Source: Paraconiothyrium sp. Pb-2020 (taxonomy: Eukaryota; Ascomycota; Dothideomycetes; Pleosporales; Didymosphaeriaceae). Taken from it: a DNA stretch of 64,000 nucleotides. Positions 36,467 to 47,527 of the stretch are shown here, one piece after another. Where the stretch lies: positions 3,100,001 to 3,164,000 of the forward strand of contig JAJUBI010000002.1 of assembly GCA_022419385.1 (NCBI GenBank), given 5' to 3'. The position numbers were made by a program, and so were the translations under genes. Position 1 is the stretch's first letter. Every line of letters begins with the position of its first letter. The notes under the pieces were generated by a model. It searched no databases. It saw only the letters and a program-made list of their open reading frames with translations, and was not told the origin of the DNA.

Positions 36467-37100
36467 GCACGCTGCCCCGCTTTGTGATCAAGCGCGTTGT
36501 TGAAAGTTGAGATTCGATGTAAATATATCGAGCATTAAATTCGGAGATACCATGTCGGATGCATCCTAGCGATGTATGAAGTTTCGAGCTTTCATGCTCA
36601 CACGATTGGGAGCTGAGGGGGTGGCAGATATGAAGCGTTTCTATCTGATAAGCCCTAGGAGGACATCTTGTCTACTGATATTTCATACTCAATTTTGGGA
36701 TTAATTGGCTGCTCAGGTCCGATATTTGATGATGCTACCACTCACCAACCACTCAATTCAACGCTGTCGCTGACCTATGTTCATATACTAAGCAAATCGA
36801 CATAGGTGCTGCTGCATCTTATATCATGCTGCTCTTCTACGAATTAACAGTGCAAAACATTCGGGAAAAAATATTACCACGAATCACATTTTGTCCAAAA
36901 GCCAACCGCGAACGACTCCAGGTATCTGTCACGCACAGACCACGCTTTCCGAATCCCTGCCAACGTTTTCCGACCATCGTGTTTAGTTTTGTAATCAATC
37001 GACGCGCTCCCTCCGCCGCCTCCCTCAAGTAATAATTCGTTTCCGAGCACTAGCTCGCGATACATTGCCTATACTTCCTACTCGCCTTGCGATACGAACC
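36467..37100. other. intergenic, no gene seen
   Basis: Between GAL7 and the Erg28 gene, both on the plus strand. No recognisable frame. Confidence 0.4.
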
Positions 37101-37686
37101 ATGGGGTTGGAACTTGCGTCCCACCTTCCGCCCTTCGAGGGCCTGCTACCGAAGTGGCTGCTACTCGTACGTCTCCCAAAAACCTCCAACGCACATCTCC
37201 TCACATGAGCACTTGTAATGCGAGCAACCGTCCGCAAGTAATTTTTGACCATCTACCAGGTCTCTGTAATATCTCTCGCAAATTCGATTCAAGCCTACAC
37301 AACTCTACTACGCCCGCGTCTACAACCCCAACCCAGACAATACCAAGATCCCCTCCAACCTCACGCAATACACCTCCCCCAACCACCTCGTCCCATTGCA
37401 ACCCGGCGAGCTTCCGTCCCAAGTCACGCCCCTCTCCGGCCGCAAATGGGGAACCTGGACGGCCCTCACAGGCATAATGCGATTCTATGTCGCGTATAAT
37501 ATCAACCAGAAAGCGATGTATGAGCTGGGAATGTGGACATATGGGGTCGCGTGGGCGCATTATATGAGTGAATGGTGGGTGTTTCGGACGACAAGGTGGG
37601 GGGTGCCGTTGGCCGGGCCGGTGATTATCAGTACGGGAAGCTTGGTATGGATGTACCTGCAACGGGATTTCTACCTGGATCAGTAA
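37101..37686 (+). CDS. ERG28: Erg28 ergosterol biosynthesis scaffold, one frame break
   Basis: ER membrane scaffold that holds the C-4 demethylation enzymes (Erg25, Erg26, Erg27) together. Exon 1 (37101-37166) encodes LLPKWLLL, and after a 93-bp intron the text continues at 37260 with VSVISLANSIQAYTTL, exactly as in the family. About 15 codons into exon 2, near 37300-37310, the frame changes: the rest (YYARVYNPNPDN, GRKWGTWTALTGIMRFYVAYNIN, WTYGVAWAHYMSEW, SLVWMYLQRDFY) is in another frame up to 37686. One extra base, or two missing, in the ACAACTCTACTACG stretch explains it and there is no room for an intron. Erg28 is conserved and important, so a sequence error is likelier than loss. Convergent with the 3-ketoacyl-CoA reductase. 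Confidence 0.87.
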
Positions 37687-38057
37687 CACGGCACCTGAGA
37701 GCGCAAGGAGAGAGGTAATATTCAGGATGTGGATAACTATTCTTGGGAATATATCATACAACATCCAACTAGGAGCTTTTCAGGACAGAATATGTTAGGG
37801 TTGGGCATGGACCGTGGAAACTGGGAACGTGGAACCTGGCACCGTGTGTGTGTGTAGATGGGTATGATGGATAATGTTAATACTAATATTTGATCAACGA
37901 AGAAAGATGGTTCGCTAAGTGGCACTGATGCAAAACTCCTCGTTGACAGGCACTTTAGATTCATATTATCAAGAGCACGAGTGCTCTCCTCTAACACTGC
38001 TGAAGGCCATCGGTCGCTAATAAGAGATCTCGCGTTCAGTTCCATCATTTACGTTAG
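37687..38057. other. convergent intergenic with a short GT run
   Basis: Shared 3' flank of ERG28 and the 3-ketoacyl-CoA reductase. It contains a short (GT)n run near 37845-37855 and nothing else of note. Confidence 0.45.
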
Positions 38058-39135
38058 CTACTGCTTCTTCTCCTCCCTGGCTGCCTTTCTCAATGCTCGC
38101 TTTCGGATGTCCTCGTGCATGCTCTTGTTGATCTTCACAACGATCGGTGCCCTCTCACCGATGAACCGAGAAAGGAACCAGATCATCAATCCGTGACTCC
38201 AGTAAGGTGCACTGGTGAAAGCAACATTCTGCGCACCACCACTTCTACCCAGTTTGGCAAGCACGCACCTTACGAACTGACGTGGATTGGGTACCAGAGC
38301 GGACGACTTGCGTATCTTGGACATGGCGGTTGTAACAAGGTGCGATTGTACACACTGCACGTGCACACCATGGGGTTCGAGCTCGGAGGCGAGAGCAGTG
38401 GACCATTGCTGGAGAAAGGCTTTGCTGCCAGAGTACGTCGCAAGGAGAGGGGTGGGAAAGAAACCGCCGGTAGAAGCCATTGTGAGGATAAGCCCACGCT
38501 TGCGAGAGATCATGCCGGGTGCAACCGTCTGAGTGACCTTCAGAGTAGCCATGCAGTTAATGGTGATGATATTGTTCATCTCCTCGTCAGGTGTCTCTAC
38601 GAACGGCACTGGGATGCTGTGACTCTGTCCCACGTTGTTGACTAGGATACTGATGTCCAAGCCGTCGATGAGCTTCCGTAGGGAAGCGTAATCGCTATCC
38701 TTGTTCTGGCCGAAGTCCATGGCAAGCGTCTTTGTAGAGATCTTAGGACCATATTTGGCAGTGATGTCGGAAGCGAGAGTGTCGAGTTTGGACTGCGTGC
38801 GCGAAACGAGGAGGAGGTTGTAGCCCTTTGCGGCGAGCGAAAGGGCGAACTCTTTGCCGATACCGTCGCTAGCACCAGTGACAAGAGCCCATGAGCCGCG
38901 AGGACCATAGGAAGATAGCTGACAGGATTAGTCCCCGAAAATGGTAATTATTCACTTGCTAACTCACAGATTTGCCGGGCAGAATGAACAGACTCAACAG
39001 GACACGAACGAAGCTTATGATTGGCACGGCGAGAGCATACGTGCCAGCGACCAAAAGCACTGCAACGAGTAGGTAAGATGAGCTGGAGTCGACCGTGACT
39101 CCGAGCCGATCCGTGAATTGTCTCGTAGGATCCAT
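38058..39135 (-). CDS. IFA38: very-long-chain 3-ketoacyl-CoA reductase
   Basis: Reduces the 3-keto intermediate in microsomal elongation of very-long-chain fatty acids. Exons 38968-39135 and 38919-side start 38918 to 38058 join in frame to 342 aa. An N-terminal membrane helix (YLLVAVLLVAGTYALAV) anchors it in the ER. The SDR core follows: cofactor motif TGASDGIGKEFA, NNVGQS, and the catalytic Tyr/Lys in ATYSGSKAFLQQW. The tail ends in EEKKQ, close to a dilysine ER-retrieval signal. Length and order match fungal Ifa38/KAR. It is divergent from the S11 gene (420 bp between start codons) and convergent with ERG28. Confidence 0.92.
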
Positions 39136-39555
39136 GGTGAGGGTTGGAAGAGAAAGAGGAGGAAGTGCGCAAAAGATCGAACGACGATGAGGATTGTATT
39201 GACCCTCAGTTGCTGGCCACGGGTAGAATTCCTGACAACGCAAGATACCTTGCATACAATGGGGTCTGGTTGAACCGCGCACGAGCTTTTTCAAGCACAA
39301 CGGCCCTGGCAACGCAGCAACACAGTATCTGAGTTCACCCAAGCAAATGTTTGATGAGGATATTGTTTTGAGGGGTCGCTTTGCCGCGGCACTCGCCCAT
39401 TGGCTAGCTCGGGGCGCGGCAGCACAGTTGTTCCGGGCTGCTCTTGCCTTCCCACTAGCCCGCCAAGCGCCGGTCTGTTAAGCGAGCACAGCGATTTTCG
39501 ACCACTTCACGACAGCGACTAACCAACAGACCGACAATACATCCCGACCGCAACC
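39136..39555. other. divergent promoter region
   Basis: Shared upstream space of IFA38 and the ribosomal protein S11 gene. No clear core element recognised. Confidence 0.4.
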
Positions 39556-40235
39556 ATGGCCACCGAGCTCACGTACGTCGCAATTATACTGCAATCCAGT
39601 GCGCATGCTGATGACAAACAGTGTCCAGTCCGAGCGCGCTTTCCAGAAGCAGGTACGGCACTCGCACCCGCCGCGTCGCGTTTCGAAGTCTCGCAATACT
39701 GATACAACACGCAGCCGCACATCTTCCTGAACCACAAGGCCACCGGTCCCCGCAAGAACACTCGCACCAAGCGATGGTATAAGGATGTTGGTCTGGGCTT
39801 CCGTACGCCCAAGACCGCCATCGAGGGCTCCTACATCGACAAGAAGTGCCCCTTCACTGGTATGGTCTCGATCCGTGGCCGTATCCTGACCGGCACTGTC
39901 GTTTCCACCAAGATGCATCGTACGTACACGCTCTTCACCGACCGACCGCTCCCCGGGGCATCTGGTAGCCTATGATCTGGGATATAGCGGACGCTAACGG
40001 AATACTAGGTACCCTCGTCATCCGCCGCGAGTATCTTCACTTCGTCCCCAAGTACTCTCGTTACGAGAAGCGCCACAAGAACCTCGCTGCGCACGTCTCC
40101 CCTGCTTTCCGTGTCGAGCCTGGTGACCAGGTCATCGTTGGCCAGTGCCGACCCCTCTCCAAGACCGTCCGTTTCAACGTCCTCCGTGTGCTTCCCCGAA
40201 CCGGCAAGGCCGTCAAGCAGTTCAGCAAGTTTTGA
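39556..40235 (+). CDS. RPS11: 40S ribosomal protein S11 (uS17)
   Basis: Small-subunit ribosomal protein of the uS17 family. Four exons, 39556-39572, 39622-39652, 39715-39919 and 40009-40235, two of them tiny, join in frame to 159 aa. The text is unmistakable: VQSERAFQKQPHIF, KRWYKDVGLGFRTPKTAIEG, YIDKKCPFTGMVSIRGRIL, MHRTLVIRREYLHFVPKY and the terminal CRPLSKTVRFNVLRV. Introns at the extreme 5' end are characteristic of ribosomal protein genes of fungi. The start codon context CAACCATGGC is strong. Confidence 0.97.
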
Positions 40236-41394
40236 GAGTTTGGTATAGACAGCTGGGACGCTAAGGCATGATGGCGCGGGCTGGATGGCAATGGGATGAG
40301 GTTTCGATGGTTCAATCAATGCATTTGGGACTAGGATTCGGAGTCCATCGGACTGTGTATGTTTCTTCAGTCTATGAGAAATGAAAGCCCTTGGCAGGCC
40401 AAAAGCGCCGCGGAGGCAAGTCAAAAAGCAATTCGGGTTTGCGACCCATTCGGTGCCTTTTGACTGGTCCGCATGAACAAACACCCCTGGCGGTGGTGAC
40501 GTGAAACTACAGACGTACTCTAATATACAATTGATTACATCCGGCCATGGCTAGCAAGCCGTCATACGTATGGCCTCTTTCGAGCCACGCCTTCTCGACA
40601 TACCTTTGGGACGATCTCTCGACTGACTGAACGAGATCATAGAGCACTGTGCTCTGCCCTTAACATAGAACATCTCAAAGTACCTGTTCCCGATGTATTG
40701 GTGCCACCATCGTCAAAAAGTCAGTGATTTCAGAAACTCCTCTAGGCCGAGCCTCAAAGACTATGCTACTCTTCGAAAACGCCCGCATCCAGCCATCGTC
40801 CCCATCGCCTGTATCTGCACCTGGGCTTTCTCTAAAGCTCAATCGACTCTCCGTCCTTCACGTATGTCATGCTTCAGTCAACATCTACCGCGTGCATAGT
40901 ATTTTCCTTGCATACGCTCAATTACCCAACAATGTCATCGTGTTTTCATGGCCATCCTCAAACAGCACGAAGTAATCACTTTCAGATCTCGACTTCCTCT
41001 ATATATGTATGTAATGCTTTGTAGCATATCATTTCTCTTTCGCTCCTCAATACCGAATCCTTATCCCATTTTGGTGGGACACTATCGTCCGGAGCAGTGA
41101 TGTCAACTAACGTGCCAACATATATGCTTATAGAGCACTAGATCCCTCTCTTCTCGCCTTTCTACCTGCGATTGTCTCCATCAATTCTTTCCAGTTCGGT
41201 CAGGATGTACTCTTTGCTCTCCATACAGCTGGCTACGTCGAAAGCTAAGTTCCAGGACGTGCTCAGATTGAACCATCTGCTTGTGATCTTTCAGGTTAGT
41301 ATTCACTAGTAAGCGTTTGCATCCGTTATGGAGGGCGAATGGAGCAGTTTCGGAGTGCTGAGTGAGTGCAACAGTGAAGCAGACTTCGCGTTAC
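40236..41394. other. gene-free stretch
   Basis: Downstream of RPS11. Only short frames without recognisable domains. Confidence 0.4.
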
Positions 41395-41745
41395 TATCTA
41401 CAACCGCTCTTATTCTAACATTGTGACTATCATAACAAGTCAGTAAACTTTAAGTGCCTAAGCATCGTGTCTATATAGAATACCTTCTAATTACTATCTA
41501 ATTACTAACATCTACTAACTCTCTGAGTCTAAGATATGATGCCTTTTAATTAAGTCTTCCGCCCTTTACTCTACCTATCACAAACCTACCTTATCCAGCG
41601 TCTCTATAGCTAACTTTAATACATCCAATGTTAAGCGATCCCTACTTACTAGATCTTTAGTCAACTACTACCCCTCCTTTTATAGTAAGTACTCTTCTTC
41701 TATTAACCTTTTAAGCCACTTAATCGCTCGATATAGTGTCTGAGA
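41395..41745. repeat. AT-rich, G-poor patch, probably RIP-mutated relic
   Basis: By eye this patch is well below the GC content of its surroundings, is dominated by T, A and C on the plus strand with few G, and is full of TA steps (CTAATTACTA, ATCTACTAACT, TATAGTAAG). No long frame survives. Such text is typical of repeat-induced point mutation of a duplicated or transposon sequence in Pezizomycotina. No transposon motif can be read any more. Confidence 0.5.
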
Positions 41746-42773
41746 CAGATTCTTTACAGGAACTTTCTAGGATACGAAGTGGGGACTTCGTCGCGTCCCA
41801 AGTCACCGCAACGTGGTCCCTTGATAGACTCCCACCATGTTGCAATGCACGCTAGTCTCTTACAGAGTGAATTGTCCACATTCCCACAAACAGGCGCGAG
41901 AGACGGGGCGATGGTGCCGAAGAGGTGTTGAAGCCGGAGGAAACCTTGATAGAAGAGAAAATAGTTTCGACGAGCATGGGACAACGAGGTTGCATCCGCT
42001 GTGTGGGATGATGTAGTGTTTGGCCAGCTTGATTAGGGCGGGACAATGAGAGCGAAAGTATCCGAAGAGGTCCCCATTTGAGAGTTCCTGGCACTTGTGG
42101 AGGGGATGATTGAGAGAAGAACAACTGAAAAGTATCATCTCGACAATCTTGACAAATTCGACTGGCACGTCTGCAATGTGATGCGATATCGACACATTCT
42201 GACTCGTCCAGGGTTTATGCTAATAGTAGTTTTTACGCACCTAACCAAAGGAGGTGGAGCACATGCGAGGTGCGGAATAAGAATTGATCCCAGGGTCGTG
42301 AAGAAACTAGCGCTAAGATGAACACGACTTGTGTAGTAGTTGAGGATTGGTCTTGATGTACAGAACGTGATTCGGGGATTTTGCGGATAGCGGAAGGGAA
42401 TTGGTGGTTGTTAGACTCCTTGATGGCAGTAACTGGTCATGTGAGCGCGCGATGGCGCGCGTTCGCTAGGAAGTTGGCGCATTCTTGATCCGAGCACACA
42501 AAAGAGAGAGTGGAGGCCAGTCTGAAGAACGTCATTAGGATTCCTATGTCGATACGCTCTACAAAGTGGTAAAGGAGCGATACGAAGAATTTGGATAGAG
42601 AAGAGGTGGGTGGGCTGGTCCCTGCGCGATGGCCGAAAAGGCTTAAGTTCCGCCACCTGTACCTGAGAGTACGTCACTACGCTACCCAGAGCTCTAGGAC
42701 CACAGCTGCGAATGTAGCAAAACCAGCTGCCAGCGCAAATTTCTTGAGGTGGACATCGAAATCCTACGGCATC
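41746..42773. other. gene-free stretch with a possible remnant
   Basis: A minus-strand frame at 41860-42195 reads VPVEFVKIVEMILFSC and YFRSHCPALIKLAKHY but has no ATG and no family that I recognise. The frame that leads into RAD4 is open upstream of its ATG. Confidence 0.35.
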
Positions 42774-45700
42774 ATGTCCCCCACCATCCCGCGAAAACGC
42801 CTCCGCTCGCACTCGCCGAAAGCAGAACCGCCGCCAAAGCGGACTTCCGCGCATCAACTTCGCAAAGAACCCACCTCAAACACGCCGCCGAACCTGCCGC
42901 GCACTCTTTCACAAAAGAAGCAACAATTGGAGACTTTCATCGGCGACGATGACGATAGCGATCTCTCCTCGCTCGAGAGCAGCGAAGACGAGTTCGAAGA
43001 CGTTCCGATAGCAAGCATCAAGGCGCAAGACACCGAGAAGGCACAGAGCGACAGCAGCGATGATGAAAGCGAAGAGGAAGAGTGGGAAGATGCACTCGGA
43101 ACAAAGCACCACACGAAACACAACGCGGACCCTGAGCGTGAACCTGTTGTTTCCGGCGACTTGAACCTGACGCTCGATGCGCCAGTGGTAGTTGAATACA
43201 CCAAAGAGAGTGGTAAGAAGGGGCCAAGCAAGAGGGACAGGCAGGTCAGAACTGTCACACATTGCATGCATGTGCAGTTCCTAATGTTTCATAACCTGAT
43301 AAGGAATGCGTGGGTATGCGATCAAGAGGTGCAGAGAATAATGTTGGGGCATCTGAATGCAGGGTGTTGGAAGGCGGTTAATCGGTACTGGAGAGATGCG
43401 GGTATTGCAGACGGACCAGAACGTATTGTCAAGGGCGGCTGGACGGACAAGATAGTGGATGCCATTGGGAAGACGGGAGCGTGGATACCGAGCAGCGTGA
43501 AGGGCGTGCAGGTGTATGAAAGCCCACAGAAAGCAGTCAAAGGCAAAGGTGGGATAGGAAAAGCTGCGGCAAAAATTGGATCGTCGAAAGACAAGGCAAA
43601 GAAGACAGGGAACGATCGGAATGCGCGGGATTGGGGTGCGACCTCAGAACGTCTAGAACTTAACACGCCAAACCTCTCTGCTGGTGATCCGTTACCGAGG
43701 CTATTGAATTATCTAGCCATGTACTGGAAGGGAAAATACAGAATTACGGCACCATCGTTGCGTAAGCGTGGCTTCCTTTCTCTTGCCGATTTGGGGGCAG
43801 AGATACGGGCTTGGAAGGAATACCAGGATGATGCCAATACCTTCGGAGAGCGGGTGGAAAGTCTAGATGCGTTCAGAGAATTGGCTCGAAATTGCGAGGG
43901 CAGCAGGGACGTTGGACAACAACTCTTCACATCACTTGTTCGCGCTCTTGGAGTAGAAGCACGGATGGTAGCGAGCCTGCAGCCTGTAGGATTCAGATTC
44001 AACAAGGCCGAGGAAGGCAAGTCGAAGGATCTCAGCAACCTCGGAAAAGGTCCGAAAGGAGCGCAGACGAATAGTTCAACACGTGCATCTAAGAAACAAT
44101 ATCGCGTGGCATTGAATGGCGGTAAGGACGATCCCATCGAGTTCTCGGATTCAGAGCTCAGCAGTGCAATATCGATAGCATCTGGTGATGAAGAAGAGCC
44201 TGGCAGCAAAGACCCAGAGAATGCACCCCAGTGGCAGGATCGCTTTTACGGCCGTGTAATCCCATACCCGACATATTGGACTGAAGCCATTTCGCATCTT
44301 ACCCATACACCAATTGCAATTTCAATACTCCCTAGAATAACGGTGGCCACACCTGCTGATGGGAAGTACTACCTCTTCGAATCAACCCTTGCCAATGCAG
44401 AAAGAGGCCACCAAGTCTTCGCATACCTCATCGCTTTCTCCTCGGACGGCTCCGCAAAGGACGTTACAACCCGTTATCTGCGGAACCGCCGCTGGCCGGG
44501 CGTAACGAAAGGCTTCCGCATGCCTATCGAGAAGATCCCAGTCCATAACAAAAAAGGAAAGGTCAAGAGATGGGAAGAATGGAACTGGATCAAATCCGTC
44601 CTGGACCCGTATGCCCGTCCACACTCACAGCGCCAGCCCTGGGACGAGATCGAAGATGAAGGTGATCTCGTCCCGGCACAGCCTGTGAAGCTCAAAACTA
44701 TGGACGAAGGCGCAAAAGAGACTCTCCAAGGCTACAAAAATTCTGTAAAGTACGTGTTAGAGCGCCACCTCCGCCGCGAGGAAGCTATCAAGCCCGGTGC
44801 TTCCATCGTCCGATACTTCATCACCGGCAAAGGCGACAACGAGAAGCAAGAGCCGGTGTACAGACGTGAGGATATGGTGACGTGCAAATCCGTGGAGTCG
44901 TGGCATAAGGAGGGACGCGCGGTCAAGCAGGGTGAGCAGCCGCTCAAGTTCGTTCCTTTGCGCGTAGTTACCGCAATAAGAAAGCGCGAGATCGAAGAGC
45001 GCGAGCGGGAAGAGGGTCAAAAGTTGAAACAGGGCTTGTATTCAGAAGCGCAGACCGACTGGATTATTCCTGATCCCATTATTGATGGGAAGATCCCACG
45101 CAATGCTTTTGGGAATATTGATGTCTATGTGCCTACGATGGTTCCGACGGGTGCGATACATATCCCGCTCAAGGGCACTGCGCGCATCTGCAGGAAACTA
45201 AATATTGACTATGCAGAAGCGTGCACGGGCTTTGAATTCGGCAAGCAGCGTGCTGTGCCCGTCATCACGGGTGTGGTCGTCGCTGTGGAGAATGAAGATT
45301 TAGTCATTGATGCATGGGAAGCTGCGGAAGCCGAGAAGGCTAAGAAAGATAGAGATAAGAGAGAGAAACATGTTCTTGGGTTGTGGAAGAAATTTCTCCT
45401 CGGACTGAAGATCGTCGAGCGTGTCAAGCGTGATCATGGCCACGATGCGGTGGAATTGTGGCAGAAAGAGAAGGACAAAGAAACCAGGAGACAAGGGCAA
45501 CCGAAGGGACAGTCGGAGTGGGATACATTTCAGAACCACGATGGCGACTTCGAGGGCGGGTTCGTGCGTGATGAACCAAGGGCTGCAGGTGGACTTCTCC
45601 CTGAGTATGACAATGCGCCTGGGAAAGATGTAACTATGGTGGGCGATTTCCTGCTACTCGATGAAGGGGACATACAACCGCCTATATCTTCGTTCCATTC

Positions 45701-46313
45701 GAAATGGGAAGATGTTGAATCTGCACATTCCGAGGCGAAGCCGACCGCAGCAAAGAATGCACATCAAACCCCCATCAACATGCAATCACTGCACCAAAAA
45801 GCCGCTAATCAAATACAACACGACCAGCAAGATGAGGATCTCAATGTCGAAGTCCCAGACCCAGACGTGGGAACGCTCTTACCTTATACAAGCAGTCCCA
45901 GACGTAGAAATTGCTCATCTCGGGCTCGTGGTGGCGTTGAAGTCACAAAACGCGCTTCAGCCTCGAAACGCAGATCGACTACCCTTGAACCCATCGTGGA
46001 TTCCGAAGATGATGGTTCCATTGCCTCCTCTAACGACCCTTTAGATGCCCAGCCTTCAAGAAAAAATACGGAAATTTGCACCCCAGCTCTACGGAGTAGT
46101 ACACGTGGAAAGCGCAAAGCCACTTCCTCACCTCCAGAGGGCAGATCGGTACCCAAGCGCAAGGCGGCTAGGAACAGTACGGCGCAGATTAAGAGTCACT
46201 TTTTCGCAGGAACCGACGAGGAGACTGATGCAGCTGATCGGAGCCCGCAAAAACGTAGTATTGAGGAAAGAGGCAAGGGTCGACGACGGGGTAAGGGTTG
46301 CGGGAAGTCTTGA
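42774..46313 (+). CDS. RAD4: Rad4/XPC nucleotide-excision-repair damage sensor
   Basis: Recognises helix-distorting DNA lesions and starts global-genome nucleotide excision repair with Rad23. Intronless, 1179 aa. The frame is open from 42591 without an ATG; the first ATG is at 42774 (MSPTIPRKRLRSHSPK). The acidic, Lys-rich N-terminus leads to a transglutaminase-like fold around residues 365-550 (LFTSLVRALGVEARMV, WTEAISHL). The three beta-hairpin domains follow: BHD1 near 650-730 (NSVKYVLERHLRREEAI), then BHD2, and BHD3 near 760-840 (GKIPRNAFGNIDVYVPTMVP, ARICRKLNIDYAEACTGFEF), the best conserved part of the family. The C-terminal 300 residues are polar with basic, probably nuclear-localisation, stretches (KRKATSS, KRKAARN). 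Convergent with the SDR gene. Confidence 0.94.
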   Translation: MSPTIPRKRLRSHSPKAEPPPKRTSAHQLRKEPTSNTPPNLPRTLSQKKQQLETFIGDDDDSDLSSLESSEDEFEDVPIASIKAQDTEKAQSDSSDDESEEEEWEDALGTKHHTKHNADPEREPVVSGDLNLTLDAPVVVEYTKESGKKGPSKRDRQVRTVTHCMHVQFLMFHNLIRNAWVCDQEVQRIMLGHLNAGCWKAVNRYWRDAGIADGPERIVKGGWTDKIVDAIGKTGAWIPSSVKGVQVYESPQKAVKGKGGIGKAAAKIGSSKDKAKKTGNDRNARDWGATSERLELNTPNLSAGDPLPRLLNYLAMYWKGKYRITAPSLRKRGFLSLADLGAEIRAWKEYQDDANTFGERVESLDAFRELARNCEGSRDVGQQLFTSLVRALGVEARMVASLQPVGFRFNKAEEGKSKDLSNLGKGPKGAQTNSSTRASKKQYRVALNGGKDDPIEFSDSELSSAISIASGDEEEPGSKDPENAPQWQDRFYGRVIPYPTYWTEAISHLTHTPIAISILPRITVATPADGKYYLFESTLANAERGHQVFAYLIAFSSDGSAKDVTTRYLRNRRWPGVTKGFRMPIEKIPVHNKKGKVKRWEEWNWIKSVLDPYARPHSQRQPWDEIEDEGDLVPAQPVKLKTMDEGAKETLQGYKNSVKYVLERHLRREEAIKPGASIVRYFITGKGDNEKQEPVYRREDMVTCKSVESWHKEGRAVKQGEQPLKFVPLRVVTAIRKREIEEREREEGQKLKQGLYSEAQTDWIIPDPIIDGKIPRNAFGNIDVYVPTMVPTGAIHIPLKGTARICRKLNIDYAEACTGFEFGKQRAVPVITGVVVAVENEDLVIDAWEAAEAEKAKKDRDKREKHVLGLWKKFLLGLKIVERVKRDHGHDAVELWQKEKDKETRRQGQPKGQSEWDTFQNHDGDFEGGFVRDEPRAAGGLLPEYDNAPGKDVTMVGDFLLLDEGDIQPPISSFHSKWEDVESAHSEAKPTAAKNAHQTPINMQSLHQKAANQIQHDQQDEDLNVEVPDPDVGTLLPYTSSPRRRNCSSRARGGVEVTKRASASKRRSTTLEPIVDSEDDGSIASSNDPLDAQPSRKNTEICTPALRSSTRGKRKATSSPPEGRSVPKRKAARNSTAQIKSHFFAGTDEETDAADRSPQKRSIEERGKGRRRGKGCGKS

Positions 46314-46509
46314 GACACCCGGTACGGCGAGATGGACTTGAAGGAGTAACAGCGAACGCACGATTGCAAGATAGGTTTTCGTGTTGAAGATCCAAAAGAG
46401 ACCTTGGAATCACGACTATTGTTTTCCTTGTTTCAATTGCTGTGATTTTTCAGTGAACAAATTTGACAGGTATGAAGGTATACTTAGCTAGAACCCGGCT
46501 CACAGTGCA

Positions 46510-47439
46510 CTAGGCGAAGAATTGCCTCGTTTTGCTCATATACTTCTCATCATCCCCAACCGCTCCACCATACCTCGCCTCTACAAAAGGATTCCCCTCC
46601 GCTCCAACAAAGTACCTGAACCTCTCATCCCCTGCCTCAACCGCGTCCCAGACGACCGTTGCAACATCCGCTGCGCTCTTCGCACCATCCGCCTGATCAG
46701 ACAGCGTCATCGTCTTTGCCATCGTTCTCGCACCCTCGGCCACATACTTCTCTAGAACCTTCCTCCGGTCAGGCTCCTCATCACTCAAATCAGGCTGCTG
46801 GCCCATAAAGCTGGAAACAAGCAGCGGCTCCGCCTCCGGGAGATTGTTCGCGCCAAATTTAGTTCCCTTGATGCCGCCCACGGGGACAACATTCTTTACA
46901 ACAATGCCCTGTGGTGCAAGTTCATGGTGCAGTGCCTCTGTCAGTCCTTCAAACGCGAATTTACTCGCTGTGTAGTACGAGAACAGGGGAATAGCGAAGT
47001 GTCCGCTTCCCGAGCCGATGCTAACAATGAGGGATTGTTTCTTAGATTCGTTGGAGGACGAGCGTAGATAAGGGATGGCGAGCCGTGTAAGTTGTGCTGG
47101 CCCGAAAAAGTTTACTTCGAGTTGTTTGCGGAGTTTTCCCTGGGAGAGGAGCTCGAAGGCGCCGAGAACGTTGATGCCGGCATTGTTGAGCAGGACGTCG
47201 ATTGTGCTGTACATCCTGGTTGCAGCATCCAGGGCGGGTGCAAGAGTGTCTTGGTTGGTCAAATCTAGAGCCACAAGCAAGAGTCGCTCGGGGTCTTGAG
47301 CTTGCAGGCCTTGAAGTTCTTCGGAGGTGGATGGATCGCGGGAAGCGGCGACGACGTTCCAGCCCTTTAAGAAGAAGAGGCGGACTATTTCAAGGCCAAT
47401 GCCGGAGCTGGAGCCGACGACGAAGATGGTTCGGGGCAT
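46510..47439 (-). CDS. short-chain dehydrogenase/reductase (AYR1-like)
   Basis: NAD(P)-dependent oxidoreductase. Intronless, 309 aa from the ATG at 47439; the frame upstream has no ATG. Classical SDR marks are present: cofactor loop VGSSSGIGLEIV, LDLTNQD, NNAGIN, the catalytic Ser in IVSIGSGSG and YYTASK with Tyr and Lys. The C-terminal extension (FFAF-like ending, residues 250-309) and the VSGIGSG-GHFAIP stretch resemble the Ayr1-like classical SDRs, but the substrate cannot be assigned. Divergent from the bZIP gene with 322 bp between starts. Confidence 0.85.
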   Translation of the reverse strand: MPRTIFVVGSSSGIGLEIVRLFFLKGWNVVAASRDPSTSEELQGLQAQDPERLLLVALDLTNQDTLAPALDAATRMYSTIDVLLNNAGINVLGAFELLSQGKLRKQLEVNFFGPAQLTRLAIPYLRSSSNESKKQSLIVSIGSGSGHFAIPLFSYYTASKFAFEGLTEALHHELAPQGIVVKNVVPVGGIKGTKFGANNLPEAEPLLVSSFMGQQPDLSDEEPDRRKVLEKYVAEGARTMAKTMTLSDQADGAKSAADVATVVWDAVEAGDERFRYFVGAEGNPFVEARYGGAVGDDEKYMSKTRQFFA

Positions 47440-47518
47440 GGTGATGAGTATGTGTTTGACGATGAGGGACCGAAAGATGTCAAGCTGTCTATTCAAGATA
47501 TATGATGAATCAAGATGT

Positions 47519-47527
47519 CTTTTTATA
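47519..47527 (-). promoter_or_regulatory. TATA box of the SDR gene
   Basis: TATAAAAAG on the coding strand, about 80 bp upstream of the SDR start codon: a canonical TATA sequence at a plausible distance. Confidence 0.55.

Noticed and set aside
41860..42195. Minus-strand frame reading VPVEFVKIVEMILFSC
   Set aside because: Starts at GTG, lies next to the RIP-like patch, and matches no family I recognise.
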